In this document: positions 26,566 to 36,126 of the stretch, piece by piece
Position numbering within the stretch: the stretch's first letter is position 1
Layout: each line of letters begins with the position of its first letter
Assembly: GCF_002288185.1 (NCBI RefSeq)
Contig: NZ_CP016776.1
Coordinates: 930,001-994,000, forward strand
Length of the DNA stretch: 64,000 bases
Direction: 5' to 3'
Origin: Candidatus Planktophila vernalis
Lineage (GTDB): Bacteria > Actinomycetota > Actinomycetes > Nanopelagicales > Nanopelagicaceae
Program-made: the position numbers and the translations under genes
Notes under the pieces: generated by a model
Told to the model about the DNA's origin: nothing
Database searches by the model: none
The model's input: the letters and a program-made list of their open reading frames with translations, nothing else

Positions 26566-28229
26566 TAGAACAGACCAACAACCTTTCCATCGATGTAATC
26601 AATGCGCTCAGCTGATGGCACCTTAGGAAGACCTGGCATTGTCATGATTTCTCCGCAGATCATCACGATAAATTCGGCGCCTGCTGAAAGTTTCACTTCG
26701 CGCACATTGATGGAGTGTCCACTTGGTGCACCGCGCAATGCTGCATCAGTACTAAAGGAATACTGCGTTTTTGCCACACAGATTGGGAAATGCCCGTAGC
26801 CAGATGCCTCTAGCTCCTTGAGCTTGAGGCGCACTTTGGCATCAGCTGTTACTTCTTTAGCCCCGTAAATCTTGGTGGCTACTTTGTTGATTTTCTCCCA
26901 CAACGAATCACTATCTTCATAAACAAAAGTCATTGATTGTGGCTGCTCACATAGTTCAACAATGGCATGTGCCAAATCAGCAGCACCTTTACCGCCATCA
27001 GCCCAGTGAGTTGCAAGCACAATCTTCACGCCAAGCTTTTCAACACGCGAACGAAGAAGATCAACTTCTGCCTTTGTATCACTTGTGAAGTTATTGATGG
27101 AAACAACTAAAGGAAGGTTATAAACCTTAGTGATGTTATTAATGTGACGCTCAAGATTTACAAGACCTGCCTCAAGTGCTGGCAAGTTCTCCTCTGTGAT
27201 TGTCTTTAGGTCTGCGCCGCCGTGGTATTTGATTGCACGAATTGTGGCAACCAATACGCAAGCAGAAGGACGTAGTCCAGATTTGCGACATTTAATGTCA
27301 ATAAACTTCTCAGCACCAAGATCTGCACCAAATCCAGCTTCAGTAACAACATAGTCAGCTAGCTTCATGGCAGAAGTCGTAGCAACAACAGAGTTGCAAC
27401 CATGGGCGATATTGGCAAATGGTCCACCGTGAATAAAGGCTGGTGTATTTTCTAATGTTTGCACCAAGTTTGGCTGGAAAGCATCCTTTAAGATCACAGT
27501 CATTGCACCTTGTGCATTGAGCTCAGAGGCCAATACCGGAGTCTTATCGCGCTTGTAACCAACAACAATCTTGCCGATTTTCTCTTTTAGATCTTCAATC
27601 GAAGTTGCAAGACAGAAGATTGCCATGATTTCAGAGGCAACAACGATGTCGAAGCCATCACTGCGTGGGTATCCATTACCAACGCCTCCAATGGATTGAA
27701 TGATTTCGCGCAAAGCACGGTCATTCATATCTACTACTCGCTTCCATGTGACACGGCGAATATCGATAGCTAATTCATTACCATGGTGGATGTGGTTATC
27801 AATAAGGGCTGCAAGTAAGTTGTTTGCAAGTGCTATAGCGTTGAAATCTCCAGTGAAGTGAAGATTGATATCTTCCATAGGAACAACCTGGGCGTAACCG
27901 CCACCTGCTGCTCCACCTTTCATTCCAAAGACTGGTCCAAGAGATGGTTCACGCAAAGCAATCATTGCATTCTTGCCAATATGACGTAGAGCATCACCTA
28001 GACCAACAGTTGTAGTTGTCTTTCCTTCACCTGCAGGTGTCGGGCTAATGGCAGTTACCAAAATCAACTTTGAGTTATCGCGCTTTGGAAGTGTAGTTAA
28101 GTACTTAAGGTTTACCTTCGCCTTGTACTTTCCATAAGCCTCTAAGTTATCTGCATCAATTCCTAAGCTGGCACCGATTTCGGTGACTGGCTTCATTGTT
28201 GCAGCTTGTGCAATTTCGATATCTGACAT
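26565..28229 (-). CDS. fhs: Formate-tetrahydrofolate ligase
   Basis: The enzyme interconverts formate + THF + ATP and 10-formyl-THF + ADP + Pi. The 554-residue length is typical, with the P-loop [10 protein letters not shown] near 64-73 and the family signatures [10 protein letters not shown] and [14 protein letters not shown]. Sitting between ETF and formate dehydrogenase, it most likely runs backwards here, releasing formate from folate with ATP gain, so the methyl carbons of betaine and dimethylglycine end as CO2. The step between methylene-THF and formyl-THF (FolD) is not encoded in the window. It lies four bases after etfA. Confidence 0.94.
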   Translation of the reverse strand: MSDIEIAQAATMKPVTEIGASLGIDADNLEAYGKYKAKVNLKYLTTLPKRDNSKLILVTAISPTPAGEGKTTTTVGLGDALRHIGKNAMIALREPSLGPVFGMKGGAAGGGYAQVVPMEDINLHFTGDFNAIALANNLLAALIDNHIHHGNELAIDIRRVTWKRVVDMNDRALREIIQSIGGVGNGYPRSDGFDIVVASEIMAIFCLATSIEDLKEKIGKIVVGYKRDKTPVLASELNAQGAMTVILKDAFQPNLVQTLENTPAFIHGGPFANIAHGCNSVVATTSAMKLADYVVTEAGFGADLGAEKFIDIKCRKSGLRPSACVLVATIRAIKYHGGADLKTITEENLPALEAGLVNLERHINNITKVYNLPLVVSINNFTSDTKAEVDLLRSRVEKLGVKIVLATHWADGGKGAADLAHAIVELCEQPQSMTFVYEDSDSLWEKINKVATKIYGAKEVTADAKVRLKLKELEASGYGHFPICVAKTQYSFSTDAALRGAPSGHSINVREVKLSAGAEFIVMICGEIMTMPGLPKVPSAERIDYIDGKVVGLF

Positions 28230-28233
28230 TTTT

Positions 28234-29193
28234 TTATCCCTTGGCTTGGCGAATTGCGCTGGTTAGCGCAGGTATTACCTGATGCAGATCACCGATGATT
28301 GCGTAATCTGCATAGCTGAGAATTGGAGCCTCTGGATCTGTATTGATTACTACGATTGTCTTGCTGTTCTTCATACCTGCGATGTGCTGCATCGCACCTG
28401 AGATACCAGCTGCGATATAGAGATCTGGTGCAACTTTTGTTCCTGTCTGTCCTACTTGCTCAGCGTGTGGACGCCATCCTGAACTTGTTACAACGCGAGA
28501 ACAACCAACTGTTCCCCCAAGCAAATTAGCAAGTTCTTCAATCTGACCAAACCCATCTGGGCCACCAACACCACGTCCACCAGAAACGATTACCTTGGCA
28601 TCATTGAGTGTTACTCCACCCTTAGATTCACCAGCATCACGACTTAAGACCTTAACTGCATAGTCAGAAGGCTCTAACGCTGGTTCGAAGTCAACAACAG
28701 TTGCGGCTCCACCATTGGCAGATTCAGGTTCTGTTGAAAATGCTAGAACAGTTGCAATCAAGAGCTCTGCGTGAACATTTGCAGATTCAATGAGATTTCC
28801 TGCCCACCGTGCACGAAGCACATGGTGAGGTGAACCTAAAGTGATCTCTGAACACTCAGCTGCCATTGGAAGGTCTAGAAAAGCAGCTAAATGCGCTAAC
28901 TGTTCATTTCCACGTGGGCTTCCAGCGGCTAACACAGCTGATGGCTTTAGCTTTTCAACTAAGTCTTTAAGGGCACGACCAGATGCCATTGGTGTGTAAT
29001 CAGTGAGGTTGGCATGAGAGGCAACGTGTAAAACCTTTGCGCCATATTCACCGACGATGCCAGCAAGTGCTGCGCCTTCTTTACCGATAACAATTGCTTC
29101 AACATCTTGACCTAACTTGCGGGCTGCAGTGAGTGCGCGTAGTGAGAGTTGATCTAGTTCACCACGGTCATGATCTACAAGTACAAGAATCAT
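28234..29193 (-). CDS. etfA: Electron transfer flavoprotein alpha subunit
   Basis: The 319-residue protein has the FAD-binding C-terminal domain signature: SGGRGVGG, then [31 protein letters not shown] and INTDPEAPI. With EtfB it takes electrons from the dimethylglycine dehydrogenase. It overlaps etfB by one base. The usual partner, ETF:quinone oxidoreductase, is not in the window. Confidence 0.94.
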   Translation of the reverse strand: MILVLVDHDRGELDQLSLRALTAARKLGQDVEAIVIGKEGAALAGIVGEYGAKVLHVASHANLTDYTPMASGRALKDLVEKLKPSAVLAAGSPRGNEQLAHLAAFLDLPMAAECSEITLGSPHHVLRARWAGNLIESANVHAELLIATVLAFSTEPESANGGAATVVDFEPALEPSDYAVKVLSRDAGESKGGVTLNDAKVIVSGGRGVGGPDGFGQIEELANLLGGTVGCSRVVTSSGWRPHAEQVGQTGTKVAPDLYIAAGISGAMQHIAGMKNSKTIVVINTDPEAPILSYADYAIIGDLHQVIPALTSAIRQAKG

Positions 29194-29948
29194 TAGAAAG
29201 CCCCAATCTTTTTCAAGATATCTACCAGTGCAGGAACTGCATCTGCGCCATTACCTAAAACTTCAGCGCCTTTTGCCTTAGAAGGTGCAAGTGCCAAAGT
29301 AACTTTTTCTAACTTAGGAACTCTTGCTTCAGCCTTTTTCATATCAACTGGCTTCTTGCGCGCTTGCATGCGACCTGGCACTGATGGATAACGTGGAATG
29401 TTTAATCCATCGCGCACGGTGACAATTGCAGGAAGTGCAACTTCATAATGCTCACGTCCGGCAGCAACCACGCGATCACACACAGCAACGCCATTTTCTA
29501 CCTTCATTGATTTAACGTTGGTGATAATCGGGCGATTGAGTGCATGCGCCACACGGATATGGATTTGATATCCAGCACTATCAGCAGATTCTGCGCCAAA
29601 AATGATTAAGTCAAACTTTGTCTCTTCGGCATTGATTGCATCAACTAGAGCAGCAGCAGTTCCTTGTGGATCCCACTCTTGTCCATCGGTTTCAATCAAC
29701 ACGGCGCGAGTGGCACCGATAGCTAGCTGTGAACGTAGTTGTTCTTCAGCATCACTAGGTCCAAGAGTAAGCAGAGTCAGTGTTCCACCCATTTGTTCTA
29801 CGAGTTGAACACCAGCTTCAACTGCGTTTTCCTCATGGGGACTAATACCAAAACCTAAATGCTTGGTTTCGATATCGCGTGAATCTGGAGTCAGAATCAA
29901 TGTTCCACCAGCTAGTGGAACGCGCTTTAGGCAGACAAGTACGTCCAT
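29193..29948 (-). CDS. etfB: Electron transfer flavoprotein beta subunit
   Basis: The 251-residue protein begins with VLVCLKRVPLAGG, as EtfB does, and carries the conserved ESADSAGYQI and RDGLNIPRYPS segments. The start overlaps the dehydrogenase stop (TAATG), so dehydrogenase and electron acceptor are coupled in translation. Confidence 0.93.
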   Translation of the reverse strand: MDVLVCLKRVPLAGGTLILTPDSRDIETKHLGFGISPHEENAVEAGVQLVEQMGGTLTLLTLGPSDAEEQLRSQLAIGATRAVLIETDGQEWDPQGTAAALVDAINAEETKFDLIIFGAESADSAGYQIHIRVAHALNRPIITNVKSMKVENGVAVCDRVVAAGREHYEVALPAIVTVRDGLNIPRYPSVPGRMQARKKPVDMKKAEARVPKLEKVTLALAPSKAKGAEVLGNGADAVPALVDILKKIGAF

Positions 29949-32467
29949 TATGCAAGGATCCGTTCATTTGATGGGTCAAATACTGATGTTGGGCCAACTT
30001 CAGCTACTGAACATGGATAGTGCTCACCAAGATATTCAACGATGAACTTGTTTCCAGCAACAGCTAACTCAGTTGGAAGGTAAGACATAAGGATGTGCTT
30101 ACCAAGGGAAGGAGCAGAACCAGCACTCGTTACATATGAACGACGTCCATGTGCATCTGTAATTGGCTTCTTATCCAATGTAAGGATTGGCTCATTACCC
30201 ATCATGTAGCGCTTCACACCAGTAGATGATGTGTGATCATCAACAAAGAGTGTGCACAGCATTGCAACTGGCTTTTCAGCGCGGTGCTTTACGTGCGCTT
30301 CTTTACCAATGAAATCTGCCTCTTTGAGCTTTGGAGATTGCATTCCAGCTTCAACTACTGTGTATTCAGTTTCAAGCTCTGGTCCATATGCGCGGTAGCA
30401 CTTCTCTAGACGACCAGTAGTTCCATACACACCAATTCCAACTGGAATTAATCCATGGTTCTTTCCAGCTTCCCAGAGCGCATCCCAAAGAGCAGGACCA
30501 TCAGCCATAGGAACATAGAACTCCCAGCCAAGATCGCCAACGTAGGAAATGCGAGATGCAAGAACTTTCACGCCCTTGATTTCAATCTCTCTACAAGTAC
30601 TGAACTTAAATGACTCATGGCTCATATCTTCAGATGTAACTTCTTGAACAATCTTTCTAGCATTTGGACCCCACACACCAAGGGTGGTGTAGTCAGAAGT
30701 AATGTCTTTGATCTTTGCAGAGCCGTCGGCTGGCAATAAATCAGCAAACCACTTCTTATCTGCCATACCGTGTGCACCACCGGTAACAACGCGGAAGTGA
30801 TCGGTATCAAGACGCATGATTGTTAAATCTGATTTAAATCCACCATTTGGACCAAGTACAGGTGTGTAAACAACGCGGCCAATAGCAACATCCATCTGAC
30901 GCAGGGCTGCCTTTTGTACAACAGCCAAAGCTGAAGGGCCAGTGATATCAAAGTATGCAAAGGCAGTTAAATCAACGATTCCTGCTGTCTCACGCATTTG
31001 TAAGTGCTCTGCATTGATAATTGGTGACCACCAACGTGATTCCCATTCAGCAGCACGTGGCATTACTTTGTCGCCAAACTTTGCAACTAAATCCTTATTG
31101 GATTCATACCAGAACGGACGTTCCCATCCGGCAGTCTCATAGAAGACAGCGCCGAGAGCTGCTTCGCGCTCATAGTAAGGAGACAGGCGTACTTTACGAT
31201 TTGATTCATACTGCTCAAGTGGGTGAACGATTCCATAAGTCTTGTTGAATGATTCAGCCACACGAGACTTAATGTGCTTCTCTTCCTTGTGGTGCTCATG
31301 GAAGCGAGCAATGTTTGATGCGTGAAGATCAATATGTGAATCTCCTAGAACCATCCATTCAGCTACAGACTTTGCAGTTCCTGGACCTTCCTTAATCCAG
31401 ACCGCAGCAACCGACCACAGATTCTTAACTTCTGGAGTTTCGCCAAGAATAGGCATTCCATCTGGTGTGTAAGAAAGAATTCCGTTACATGCATACTTCT
31501 CACGCACTGATTCATCTCCAACAATAGATGGCATCAATTCATAGGCATGCTCATCTTGGATATCGAAATCTGCTTGAGTAAATGCAAACTCTGTTGGAGA
31601 AAGAGCTGCAGTTGCATTTGAAGGAATGTCATCTGGTGTGTAGAGAATTGGACGGTGAGCATAGGAACCAATTTCAAGTCCAGTTCCATGTTGGCGCTCA
31701 TACATGAACACATCCATGTCACGAACGATTGGCCATTCAATATCACCCTTGGTGTCTTTGAAGAATGGAACTGGTCCAATGTCCTTCATCTGGTGAACTG
31801 CAGGTGTTAATGGAATATGTGCTCCAGCCATTGCAGCTAGCTTTGGTGACCAGCAACCTGTAGCGATAACAACGTATTCAGCTTCAATTGTTCCTTGATC
31901 GGTAACAACTGCCTTTACAACTCCGTTTTCAACCTTAATGTCTTGAACTTCAACGTTGGCAAATGATTGCGCAGCGCCCATCTCCTGTGCTTTCTCGCGC
32001 ATGATTGTTCCTGTGCGAAGTGAGTCAACGACGCCCACAGTTGGCTGGTAATACCCGCCTAAAATGATGCTTTCATCGATGTATGGCACTAATTCTTTTA
32101 CTTCTGCAGGAGTAAGGATTCGACCACCTTCGATTCCCCAAGACTTTGCAGATGTAATACGACGTGCCAGCTCTTGCATACGCTCTTCTGAACGTGCAAC
32201 TTCAATTCCACCCGTTTCAGTGAAAGTTCCAAACTCTTTGTATTGGCGCATACTTTCAGCCGTAATTGCAGTCATCTCTTTTGAGTGATCCACAGGAAAG
32301 ATGAAGTTAGATGCGTGGCCAGTTGAGCCACCAGGGTTAGGAAGAGGTCCCTTATCAATCTGGACTATGTCTTTCCAACCGAGCTTTGCAAGGTGATAGA
32401 CCATACCGTTGCCGACGATTCCAGCGCCGATAACAACGCACTTTGCCTTTGCAGGTAACTTACTCAT
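29948..32467 (-). CDS. Dimethylglycine/sarcosine dehydrogenase, FAD- and folate-dependent
   Basis: This enzyme oxidatively removes a methyl group from dimethylglycine (or sarcosine) and captures it as methylene-THF. The 839 residues comprise a DAO-type FAD domain (dinucleotide motif VIGAGIVGNG at 12-21, with the likely covalent-flavin histidine His51 in GGSTGHASN), a short FAO_M segment, and a C-terminal aminomethyltransferase-like (GCV_T) folate domain from about 440. Dimethylglycine dehydrogenase and sarcosine dehydrogenase share this plan; upstream betaine demethylation favours dimethylglycine, and one enzyme may do both. AAAGGA precedes the ATG. It is followed by etfBA and preceded by a GntR regulator. 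Confidence 0.88.
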   Translation of the reverse strand: MSKLPAKAKCVVIGAGIVGNGMVYHLAKLGWKDIVQIDKGPLPNPGGSTGHASNFIFPVDHSKEMTAITAESMRQYKEFGTFTETGGIEVARSEERMQELARRITSAKSWGIEGGRILTPAEVKELVPYIDESIILGGYYQPTVGVVDSLRTGTIMREKAQEMGAAQSFANVEVQDIKVENGVVKAVVTDQGTIEAEYVVIATGCWSPKLAAMAGAHIPLTPAVHQMKDIGPVPFFKDTKGDIEWPIVRDMDVFMYERQHGTGLEIGSYAHRPILYTPDDIPSNATAALSPTEFAFTQADFDIQDEHAYELMPSIVGDESVREKYACNGILSYTPDGMPILGETPEVKNLWSVAAVWIKEGPGTAKSVAEWMVLGDSHIDLHASNIARFHEHHKEEKHIKSRVAESFNKTYGIVHPLEQYESNRKVRLSPYYEREAALGAVFYETAGWERPFWYESNKDLVAKFGDKVMPRAAEWESRWWSPIINAEHLQMRETAGIVDLTAFAYFDITGPSALAVVQKAALRQMDVAIGRVVYTPVLGPNGGFKSDLTIMRLDTDHFRVVTGGAHGMADKKWFADLLPADGSAKIKDITSDYTTLGVWGPNARKIVQEVTSEDMSHESFKFSTCREIEIKGVKVLASRISYVGDLGWEFYVPMADGPALWDALWEAGKNHGLIPVGIGVYGTTGRLEKCYRAYGPELETEYTVVEAGMQSPKLKEADFIGKEAHVKHRAEKPVAMLCTLFVDDHTSSTGVKRYMMGNEPILTLDKKPITDAHGRRSYVTSAGSAPSLGKHILMSYLPTELAVAGNKFIVEYLGEHYPCSVAEVGPTSVFDPSNERILA

Positions 32468-32497
32468 AGCTTCATTTCCTTTTTCTGTTGGTGGTGG

Positions 32498-33160
32498 TTA
32501 TAAAGACTTACGGATTTCTGATTCAAAACCTTCAACGTGCTCTTTCATTGCCTTTGATGCTGCCTTTGGATCATTACTTGCGATTGCTTCTAGTAAAGCT
32601 CGGTGTTCGATAATTGCATCAGCTAAATGCTCAACGCGATCAAGGGCTAAGAACCAGATGCGAAGGGCATGGGCGTAGTAGTTATCAAGGGCTGATGCTA
32701 GAAATTCATTGTGGGTGCATTGGTAGATGTGATGATGAATTCGCTGGTCTAACCCAATCAAAGTTGGCATATCTAAATCACCTTTGATTGCGTTGATTTC
32801 CTTAATTAATGCTTTTGTAATCTCTTGGTCAGCAGCAGTTGATCGAGTGGCAGCAAGTTCTGCAGCCTTAATCTCAAGAACTGCTCGGGTTTCAGAGAGC
32901 TGTGAAAGATTTGCAACATCAACACGGGAAACAAACATGCCACGACGTGGATAAACCTCAACAAGCTTTTCATTTGCCAGCGAGCGCAAAGCTTCACGAA
33001 TGGGTGTGCGACCCATCTTTAATGTGCTCATCAATGCACTCTCACTAATGAGTGATCCTGGTTCAAGTTCTAACGTAATAATCATTGAGCGAATACGACT
33101 ATAGGCCGCCTCGGATAAGGAGGAGCTCTCTCTAGAGAGAATATGGATAGCTTGGCTCAC
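32498..33160 (-). CDS. GntR-family regulator, FadR/FCD type
   Basis: The 220-residue protein has an N-terminal winged helix (about 15-80, with GRTPIREALRSLANEKLVEV) and an all-helical FCD effector domain with metal-ligand histidines (for example in LDQRIHHHIYQC and IIEHRALLEAI). It is the first gene before the dimethylglycine dehydrogenase-ETF-Fhs-formate dehydrogenase genes, in the same direction and 30 bases upstream. It starts with GTG, with TATCAT seven bases before it. A palindrome overlaps this -10 box, so it probably represses its own operon, with an amine or one-carbon metabolite as inducer. Confidence 0.9.
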   Translation of the reverse strand: MSQAIHILSRESSSLSEAAYSRIRSMIITLELEPGSLISESALMSTLKMGRTPIREALRSLANEKLVEVYPRRGMFVSRVDVANLSQLSETRAVLEIKAAELAATRSTAADQEITKALIKEINAIKGDLDMPTLIGLDQRIHHHIYQCTHNEFLASALDNYYAHALRIWFLALDRVEHLADAIIEHRALLEAIASNDPKAASKAMKEHVEGFESEIRKSL

Positions 33161-33167
33161 ATCGGCG

Positions 33168-33189
33168 ATGATATATCAGTGATATACCA
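33168..33189 (-). promoter_or_regulatory. GntR promoter -10 overlapping a 21-bp operator palindrome
   Basis: The -10 TATCAT (33168-33173, minus strand) is seven bases before the GTG at 33160. It overlaps an almost perfect 21-bp palindrome at 33169-33189, with TGATATATCA in one arm and TGATATACCA in the other, broken at one position per arm and in the centre. TTTTCA at a 17-base spacing is a possible -35. A bound dimer would cover the promoter. Confidence 0.55.
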
Positions 33190-33221
33190 ATGAAAAGGGG
33201 CGCGAGGGGGTGGTTTTAGCC

Positions 33222-33950
33222 TTAGTAGTACTTGGTAAATAGCCAGGCTGAGGCACCAAAGCCCACGGTGAGAATCAACCCTCGATAGACGGCCACTGGC
33301 ATTTTCGCCGCATAGCGTCCCCCATAGGTTCCACCAATGCTGGCACCTATTAATAGAGCGATTACTGCTCCCCAATGGGCCAATCCGCTAAAGATATAGA
33401 TGACGTTAGAGACCAAAGAGGTCCAGCCAACAATTAAATTCTTAGCAGTGTTCAGTGTCTTGGGATCGCGTCTGATGTCGCGGGCAAGGACAGCAATCAC
33501 CATCACGCCTTGGCCTGGACCGAAGTAACCGCAGTACAAACCGCTTCCTGCAATTCCTATCTTTTCAACCAGGCCATGCCTGGCACCGCGATCAGGCTTA
33601 GCTTTAATCAAAAATGACAAGCTGGCAAAGAGAAGAAGAAAAGGAACCATCTTTTCAAATACACCTGGTGGCACATTGAGCAGTAAGAGTGCACCAATCG
33701 TTGAACCAGCAATAGATATGTAGATGAGTTTCTTGTATTCCTGAAAGTAAGCACGCATTTGATGGCGCACAGCGATGAGTGCAAAGAAGTTTGCTGGTGT
33801 CACACCTAAGGCATTTGAAATGGCCGCACTTACCGGCGACATTCCTGTTGCGAGTAGGACTGGGTAAGAGATAACCGATGCTCCCCCAGCCATTCCATTA
33901 ATTCCACCGACAAGGATGCCAGTGAAGAAGATAATGATGTACTCGAGCAT
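33222..33950 (-). CDS. TauE/SafE-family membrane permease
   Basis: This 242-residue integral membrane protein has about eight hydrophobic helices and the two family repeats: GGINGMAGGASVISYP near the N-terminus and GSGLYCGYFGPGQGVM in the second half. Family members export sulfite, sulfonates or other organic anions, and the substrate here is unknown. The ATG at 33950 is preferred over one at 33965, because TATGGT lies six bases upstream and the divergent moaD starts at 33973. It lies between the C1 operon and the molybdenum cofactor genes; a role there is not proven. Confidence 0.85.
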   Translation of the reverse strand: MLEYIIIFFTGILVGGINGMAGGASVISYPVLLATGMSPVSAAISNALGVTPANFFALIAVRHQMRAYFQEYKKLIYISIAGSTIGALLLLNVPPGVFEKMVPFLLLFASLSFLIKAKPDRGARHGLVEKIGIAGSGLYCGYFGPGQGVMVIAVLARDIRRDPKTLNTAKNLIVGWTSLVSNVIYIFSGLAHWGAVIALLIGASIGGTYGGRYAAKMPVAVYRGLILTVGFGASAWLFTKYY

Positions 33951-33956
33951 TGGGTA

Positions 33957-33966
33957 ACCATACAAT
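33957..33966. promoter_or_regulatory. Overlapping divergent leaderless promoters of tauE-like gene and moaD
   Basis: On the minus strand TATGGT (33957-33962) lies six bases before the ATG at 33950. On the plus strand TACAAT (33961-33966) lies six bases before the moaD ATG at 33973. The two -10 boxes share two bases, so one polymerase at a time can use the site. Neither gene has a Shine-Dalgarno sequence. Confidence 0.55.
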
Positions 33967-33972
33967 GCAGTT

Positions 33973-34218
33973 ATGGCTATGGATATAGAGATTCGCTACT
34001 TTGCAGCTGCGCGAGCCGCGGCTGGAGTAAGCGTTGAGCGCGCAAATCCAGCATCACTCTCAATGATCCTCACACAAGTCACTGCCAGTAATCCAGCGTT
34101 AGCTCACGTTATTGATCAATGCTCATTCTTAGTTGATTCAGTTGCGGTCAATGACATGGATATGCCTGTTCATGCCGGCAGCTTTATTGATGTCCTGCCA
34201 CGTTTTGCAGGTGGCTAA
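33973..34218 (+). CDS. moaD: Molybdopterin synthase sulfur carrier subunit MoaD
   Basis: This 81-residue ubiquitin-like protein ends in the required FAGG, whose terminal glycine becomes the thiocarboxylate that gives sulfur to molybdopterin. It faces away from the rest of the cofactor genes, and its stop overlaps the moaA stop tail to tail (CTAA). Translation probably starts on a leaderless mRNA. Confidence 0.93.
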   Translation: MAMDIEIRYFAAARAAAGVSVERANPASLSMILTQVTASNPALAHVIDQCSFLVDSVAVNDMDMPVHAGSFIDVLPRFAGG

Positions 34219-35216
34219 CCACCAATTGCTGACATTGGCCTAAGCGGTGCAATAAAAGAGGGATCGTTAATACCGTGGCCAGGTAGCTTGCTAATCACGG
34301 TTTTTTGGAAGCGGGCCGCTATTTCCACTCGCTTTGCTGCTTCATCCTTGTTCTCATCTCGCAACACTTTTCTCACATCAACTTCTTCATTTGAGAATAA
34401 GCATGAGCGCAATTGGCCATCAGATGTTAAGCGCAAGCGATCACATGCCCCACAAAACGGCCTTGTCACACTGCCAATAATTCCAACTGTTGCTTGTGTG
34501 CCATTGATATAGAACTCCTCAGCAGGTGCTGAACCACGTCCATCCACTGGAGTTAATTCGTAGTGTGTGGATAGATCTGCATAAATCTCATCGGCAGTCA
34601 CCATTGTTGCTCTGTCCCAAATTCCACCAGCATCAAGCGGCATCTGCTCGATAAATCGTAATGCAAATTCATTCTTTAGCGCCCATTCCAACAGCGCTGG
34701 TGCTTCATCATCATTTATCCCCTTAAGCAAAACCGTATTTACTTTAATGGGAAACAGCCCTGCAGCTTTGGCAGCATCTAATCCCTCGATGACATCATCA
34801 AAACGGTCCCTATAAGTCAGTTTTTTGAAACGCTCGCGGCTTAATGTATCCAAGCTGATATTGATTCGATTCAATCCAGCTTTTGCTAAGGGCTGCGCTA
34901 ATTCCTTTAACTTCAAACCATTGGTAGTTAAAGTCAAACGCGGGGCGTTAGCAAGGCCGGCAATACGGTCAACAATTTCAACAATATCTGGGCGAAGCAA
35001 AGGTTCGCCACCAGTTAAGCGAACCTCATTAATTCCTTGTTCTACGGCTACTTCAATAACAGTGAGAAGTTCATTAGTGGTCAGCAAATCATCATTGGGA
35101 ATCCATGCGGCAAAATCATTGGGCATGCAATAGGTGCAGCGAAGTGAACAACGATCAGTCAGTGAAACGCGAAGATTGCGGTGCTCGCGGCCATAGGTAT
35201 CAATAAGTTTGCTCAT
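34215..35216 (-). CDS. moaA: GTP 3',8-cyclase MoaA
   Basis: This radical-SAM enzyme carries out the first step of molybdenum cofactor synthesis. The 333-residue protein has CSLRCTYC (Cys23, Cys27, Cys30) for the SAM cluster, LTGGEPLLRPD, the C-terminal second cluster (CGACDRLR..C) and the essential C-terminal Gly-Gly. It overlaps moaE by 4 bases at the upstream end. It probably serves the formate dehydrogenase, the only molybdenum enzyme recognised in the window. Confidence 0.95.
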   Translation of the reverse strand: MSKLIDTYGREHRNLRVSLTDRCSLRCTYCMPNDFAAWIPNDDLLTTNELLTVIEVAVEQGINEVRLTGGEPLLRPDIVEIVDRIAGLANAPRLTLTTNGLKLKELAQPLAKAGLNRINISLDTLSRERFKKLTYRDRFDDVIEGLDAAKAAGLFPIKVNTVLLKGINDDEAPALLEWALKNEFALRFIEQMPLDAGGIWDRATMVTADEIYADLSTHYELTPVDGRGSAPAEEFYINGTQATVGIIGSVTRPFCGACDRLRLTSDGQLRSCLFSNEEVDVRKVLRDENKDEAAKRVEIAARFQKTVISKLPGHGINDPSFIAPLRPMSAIGG

Positions 35217-35635
35217 GCGCAGTTAACCCACTCATCACTGCCATCAGTGAACTTTTGGTGCTTCCAAATAGGCAGCTTGGCTTTAACTTCATCCACTATT
35301 GCAGCGCAGGCATCAAAGGCAGCTTGGCGATGAGCGGCAGAAACTGCCACGGCAAATGCTGTTTCACCGATAGCAATATCCCCATAACGATGGGCAACAG
35401 CTACTTTTTCAATCTCAAATCGACCGATTACCGATTGTGTTATCAGTTTGATTTGCTCTGGAGCACTTGGATGAATCTCATAAAGAAGTGATGCGACTTC
35501 TTTGCCACCATCATGGTCTCGAACATCTCCGCAAAATGTCACTACTGCGCCGCTGTGTGGATTAGCAACGAGTTTGGACAATTCCTGAATATGGACGGGT
35601 GCATCAGTAACAACTGCATAAACAAGCTCTGGCAT
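35213..35635 (-). CDS. moaE: Molybdopterin synthase catalytic subunit MoaE
   Basis: The 140-residue protein has the family strands GAVVTFCGDVRDHDGG, HRYGDIAIGETAFAVAVSAAHR and a final IWKHQKFTDGSDEWVN, which carries the active lysine. It forms molybdopterin synthase with MoaD. Start and stop overlap its neighbours. Confidence 0.94.
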   Translation of the reverse strand: MPELVYAVVTDAPVHIQELSKLVANPHSGAVVTFCGDVRDHDGGKEVASLLYEIHPSAPEQIKLITQSVIGRFEIEKVAVAHRYGDIAIGETAFAVAVSAAHRQAAFDACAAIVDEVKAKLPIWKHQKFTDGSDEWVNCA

Positions 35636-36126
35636 TAGTGATCCTTGCCATCGAGCTGATCGAGAATATGGCCCGCTAAACGTTCGATGATTACTAGGCC
35701 ATCTTTAATTGCTCCCTGAGAACCAGGCAGATTAATTATTAGTGACGTTCCATGTGTTCCGACTAAACCTCTTGTTAGATCAGATGTTGGAACCTTTTCG
35801 CGCGAATGAGCACGAAGTGCTTCGCTAAAGCCTGGGATGAGCTTTTCAATAAACGGGGCAGTTGCTTCAGGTGTTACATCTGTCGGAGAGACTCCTGTTC
35901 CACCTGTTGTGACTATAAGACGAGTTTTATCTGCTAGGGCCAAAGTAAGTTGCTCTGAGATTAAATCAATGGAATCTGCAACTACATGTGGTCCAGAGAC
36001 TTCATAGCCAAGAGCGGTAAGACCTTTGGCAAGTGATTCACCACTTAAGTCTGCATACTCCCCGCGTGATGCACGATTACTTGCCGTGATTACAACTGCG
36101 GTGCGCATACTCACTTGCGCTTCCAA
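35635..36126 (-). CDS. Molybdopterin adenylyltransferase, MoaB/Mog family
   Basis: The 163-residue protein has TGGTGVSPTDVTPEA, the molybdopterin-binding loop, and NLPGSQGAIKDGL near the end. It activates molybdopterin by adenylation before MoeA inserts molybdate. It overlaps moaC by 16 bases. MoaB and MogA cannot be told apart with certainty here. Confidence 0.9.
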   Translation of the reverse strand: MEAQVSMRTAVVITASNRASRGEYADLSGESLAKGLTALGYEVSGPHVVADSIDLISEQLTLALADKTRLIVTTGGTGVSPTDVTPEATAPFIEKLIPGFSEALRAHSREKVPTSDLTRGLVGTHGTSLIINLPGSQGAIKDGLVIIERLAGHILDQLDGKDH

